A stretch of 15,883 nucleotides of DNA from Parcubacteria group bacterium GW2011_GWC1_41_7 (lineage in GTDB: Bacteria; Patescibacteriota; Minisyncoccia; UBA6257; HR35): the NCBI GenBank assembly GCA_000997465.1, contig LCBW01000011.1, positions 1 through 15,883 of the forward strand. Direction: 5' to 3'. The notes beneath the pieces are model-generated. The model was given only the letters and a program-made list of their open reading frames with translations. It searched no databases and was not told the origin of the DNA. This document shows, one piece after another, positions 13,531 to 15,883 of the stretch; the first letter of the stretch is position 1, and each line of letters opens with the position of its first letter. The position numbers and the translations under genes are program-made.

Positions 13531-14973
13531 ATGACTAGAGAACAGCGCAGACATGTTATTCATTTAGCTGTCCTTCTTTTGCTTGTTTGGGGACTTGTCG
13601 GATTTACCGGTTTTTCAGTTTTCAAAAATTATTCCGCGTTTGGATACGGAGGAGTTGGTGGATCGCCAGTATATAATGCCCCCATAACTTTTCCTCAAAA
13701 TTCACCTGCATGCGCTGATAATATTGATAACGATGGAGATGTAAAAATTGATTATCCGACGGATACAGGGTGCAGCTCTCCTTTTGATGTTCGTGAAGAT
13801 GACGAAAATACCTTTATTCCGCCTTCTACTACCGTACCAAATCCTCGATCTCCCGGCGGTGGGACACCGTCTGAGGGCGGGCCAATAACTCAACAGCCGC
13901 CACAGGGAGCGGGTATTTTACCTCCGGAGCTTATAAAAATTGCGGTACCACCAGGAGAAAAACTCCCCACAACGGAAGAGATTTTAGAAAAAATAAAACA
14001 ACCGCCTGTTTTTTCCGTTACGGTTGATAAAGTCAACGTCTCAAATCAAGTTCTTTTAAAGGCATTTCGTATTGTAAAAACGCTTCCCAATAGGACGGTT
14101 CATATTATTATGAATCCCCAAGGAGAAGGGAAAGTCGTTTCCATAAAGGGATATTTGTATAAAAAAGCAAATACCGATCAAACGTTGTTGCCTTGGCTGA
14201 TGAAATATGTTGCGTATGCCCAAAAATCACCTACCGATGTATTGGTTAGTTCCTTTAATTTTACGCAAGAGCAGGGATCTCAATCGTATGTTGCAATTGT
14301 AAAGGCGCCCAATGAACTTGGAAATTACCAGATTGAAACCGTGGTGTCATATGCAAGCGAGGGAGGACTTACGGTACTTTCTGAAACGCAGGATCTCCAT
14401 TTGATCGTTGATCCCGAGGGGTATGTGTATGCGCGAGAACCCGGAAAATCAAAGGCGGTTGCAGGGGCGACAATTTCGCTCTACAAATTGCACGATGGCA
14501 TTAATCAGTACCAGCTTTGGGATGGAGGGCCGTTTGCACAGACAAATCCTCAAAAAACAAAAGGAAGCGGACTCTATGGATATATTGTGCCGAGAGGTCA
14601 ATATTATCTGCAGGTATCATATCCCGGATATGAGTTTTATCAGACAAAGTCATTTGCGGCAAGCGATGGAGCTATTTTGAATTTTCCCGTTGAGCTTCAA
14701 AAAAGAACCATCACCCCGCCAACATATATTTTTGCATGGATGAAGGGAATGGAGAATTTTCTCGCTTTTTTGGGATTTGGTCCAACATTATCGGTATTTT
14801 TGTCAGGATTTACCATTTTAATTGCTTTACTACTGGTTCTTTTAGGTATAACACTATTTATTTTTAACGCATACCGAAAGCGCGTGATAAAAGAAGAGAG
14901 GGAAGAGCTTGCGGCAGAGCAAAAACAGCAAAAACAGCAAGAACAAAGCTCGCACACAGATAACAATATGTAA
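13531..14973 (+). CDS. Large anchored surface protein with Ca-binding-like segment and CnaB-like domain
   Basis: This is a 480-residue exported protein. The order is: hydrophobic signal segment (about 11-31), SAFGYGGVGG (35-44), and an acidic segment CADNIDNDGDVKIDY...GCSSPFDVREDDE (61-92) with regularly spaced Asp between two Cys. That segment resembles Asp-rich, probably Ca-binding segments common in surface proteins. A Pro/Gly-rich linker follows (97-130), then a beta-rich region (160-290), where SFNFTQEQ...YVAIVKAP...GNYQIETVVSY (241-274) looks like an Ig-type fold. VDPEGYVYAREPG...VAGATISLYKL (293-320) and GLYGYIVPRGQYYLQVSYPGY (347-367) mark a carboxypeptidase-regulatory/CnaB-like domain. 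A membrane helix (about 418-446) and a charged, Gln/Glu-rich cytoplasmic tail end the protein. No LPXTG motif is present. It is likely a cell-surface structural or adhesive protein and a plausible glycosylation substrate of the neighbouring enzymes (inference). The start has no Shine-Dalgarno sequence. Confidence 0.85.
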   Translation: MTREQRRHVIHLAVLLLLVWGLVGFTGFSVFKNYSAFGYGGVGGSPVYNAPITFPQNSPACADNIDNDGDVKIDYPTDTGCSSPFDVREDDENTFIPPSTTVPNPRSPGGGTPSEGGPITQQPPQGAGILPPELIKIAVPPGEKLPTTEEILEKIKQPPVFSVTVDKVNVSNQVLLKAFRIVKTLPNRTVHIIMNPQGEGKVVSIKGYLYKKANTDQTLLPWLMKYVAYAQKSPTDVLVSSFNFTQEQGSQSYVAIVKAPNELGNYQIETVVSYASEGGLTVLSETQDLHLIVDPEGYVYAREPGKSKAVAGATISLYKLHDGINQYQLWDGGPFAQTNPQKTKGSGLYGYIVPRGQYYLQVSYPGYEFYQTKSFAASDGAILNFPVELQKRTITPPTYIFAWMKGMENFLAFLGFGPTLSVFLSGFTILIALLLVLLGITLFIFNAYRKRVIKEEREELAAEQKQQKQQEQSSHTDNNM

Positions 14974-14978
14974 TCGTT

Positions 14979-15883
14979 ATGGATACTCGTATTCTCATAT
15001 GGGGCGGGGGGCGTATTGGATCGGCATTATCTTTTGCCCTTAAAAAAAATAAACACGTTCGCGTTGATGTATTTGATGTGGTTCCTCAAAGAGGAAATAT
15101 ATCAGAAAAAGAAATACCTAAGGTTGTTCCTGAGTGTGATGTGATTTTTTTATGTGTTCCTTCATGGCAAATTCGTACATCGCTTAAAGGAATAAAAGAA
15201 TACTTATCGCCCCGCGCGATATGCGTTTCTTTGGCAAAGGGAATTGAGGAAGAAACGGGCAAAACAGTTGATTCCGTCATTGAAGAAGAATTAGGAGATA
15301 CAAGTCATTTTGCTATTTTAGGGGGGCCGCTTTTGGCGGAGGAAATTTTGCGTGACAAAAAAGGATGGGGTGTGTGTGCTTCAAAAGAAAAAGGAATAAG
15401 CGATGCAGTTGAACGGCTTTTTGCAGATACATTTTACCTCTCCTATACATCGGATGTTTCGGGGGTTGCGCTTTCGGGGGCACTCAAAAATGTGTATGCG
15501 CTTGCGATGGGGTTTGCAGATGGAGTGCATACGGGTTCGAATCTCAAGGGTATGCTTTTTTCAGATTGTGCAACTGAAATGGTCAATACGATTCTTGCGT
15601 GGGGCGGAAAAGTTGAAACTGCTTTGGGCCCGGCTGGCATTGGAGATTTTTTTACGACAAGTTCTTCCTCTTACGCAAAACATTTTTTACTGGGAAAAAG
15701 TATAGCAAAGAGGGGACAACAACATCTTGAAAAAAATGAAGGAGTCGTGTCGCTTCCAACGGTTGTTCAAGTGCTCCACGATCGGTTAGAGGATTTTTGG
15801 GTTTTGCAGCTTATCCAACAAGTGTGCATTCAACATAAAGATCCGCGCGTTGCGCTTGAGCATTATTTTTCTAGAAAAGCAAA
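14979..15883 (+). CDS. gpsA: Compact NAD(P)-dependent glycerol-3-phosphate dehydrogenase, 3' truncated by window end
   Basis: The frame opens with ATG at 14979, five bases after the upstream stop, and is still open at the edge after 301 codons. ILIWGGGRIGSALSFAL (5-21) is the dinucleotide-binding loop and CDVIFLCVPS (53-62) the next conserved strand. SLAKGIE (84-90) holds the first catalytic Lys (K87), AILGGPLLAEEI (112-123) matches the GPSFAxE region, GALKNVYALAMGFADG (167-182) holds the second catalytic Lys (K170), and GPAGIGDFFTT (217-227) the catalytic Asp (D223). The product would be sn-glycerol 3-phosphate for lipids or glycerol-phosphate polymers. Two oddities appear: the region between the Rossmann loop and VPS is about 20-30 residues shorter than usual, and the Arg-Asn that normally follows the GDxxxT stretch and binds the substrate phosphate seems replaced by Tyr-Ala (residues 232-233, by-eye alignment). 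Family assignment is firm; exact substrate less so. Confidence 0.83.
   Translation, partial: MDTRILIWGGGRIGSALSFALKKNKHVRVDVFDVVPQRGNISEKEIPKVVPECDVIFLCVPSWQIRTSLKGIKEYLSPRAICVSLAKGIEEETGKTVDSVIEEELGDTSHFAILGGPLLAEEILRDKKGWGVCASKEKGISDAVERLFADTFYLSYTSDVSGVALSGALKNVYALAMGFADGVHTGSNLKGMLFSDCATEMVNTILAWGGKVETALGPAGIGDFFTTSSSSYAKHFLLGKSIAKRGQQHLEKNEGVVSLPTVVQVLHDRLEDFWVLQLIQQVCIQHKDPRVALEHYFSRKA

Overview
The window reads as a dense, AT-rich bacterial segment that encodes cell-surface glycan assembly and surface proteins. The most likely host is a Patescibacteria/CPR lineage of Parcubacteria type. This is inferred from the low GC content, Phe- and Lys-rich coding, near-zero intergenic distances, the absence of a convincing Shine-Dalgarno sequence at any start, and surface proteins of a style common there (an SAFGY-Gly-rich segment after the signal sequence, and an acidic DNIDNDGD-type segment). 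TGA acts as a normal stop (for example at 1812-1814 and 9840-9842), so the standard bacterial code applies. No rRNA, tRNA, CRISPR or transposase gene is visible.

Layout. Positions 1-396 hold the C-terminus of an unidentified membrane-anchored protein. Positions 457-963 encode a compact VIT1/CCC1-family metal transporter behind an extended -10 promoter. Positions 974-1814 hold a family 2 glycosyltransferase of the polyprenyl-phosphate-sugar synthase type, broken by an internal deletion and frameshift. From 1798 to 6533 there is an overlapping same-strand run: GT4 glycosyltransferase, class I SAM methyltransferase, second GT4, FkbM-family methyltransferase, and a GT2 glycosyltransferase. From 6595 to 10027 lies a second tight unit: a GT-C (PMT/ArnT-like) membrane glycosyltransferase, an unrecognised membrane-anchored beta-rich protein, and a 62-residue two-helix membrane protein. 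A Wzx-like flippase (10028-11290) is on the opposite strand, abutting its convergent neighbour with no spacer and its divergent neighbour by 17 bases. The + strand resumes with a second large GT-C-like membrane protein (11308-12669), two exported proteins with related N-termini (12679-13257 and 13531-14973), and a compact GpsA-like glycerol-3-phosphate dehydrogenase that runs off the right edge (14979-15883).

Working model (inference). The GT4/GT2 enzymes build, and the two methyltransferases cap or modify, a lipid-linked oligosaccharide on the cytoplasmic face. The flippase moves it across the membrane. The two GT-C proteins add sugars outside from polyprenyl-phosphate donors, perhaps to surface proteins such as the CnaB-like protein at 13531-14973. 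The enzyme expected to make those donors is the damaged gene at 974-1814.

The most unusual pieces are: a GC-rich (about 51% by hand count), palindrome-packed intergenic island at 13271-13430 between the two related surface-protein genes; the three-gene unit at 6595-10027 with its unrecognised exported partner; the shared SAFGY N-terminal signature; and a consistently non-Shine-Dalgarno, often pyrimidine-rich start context.
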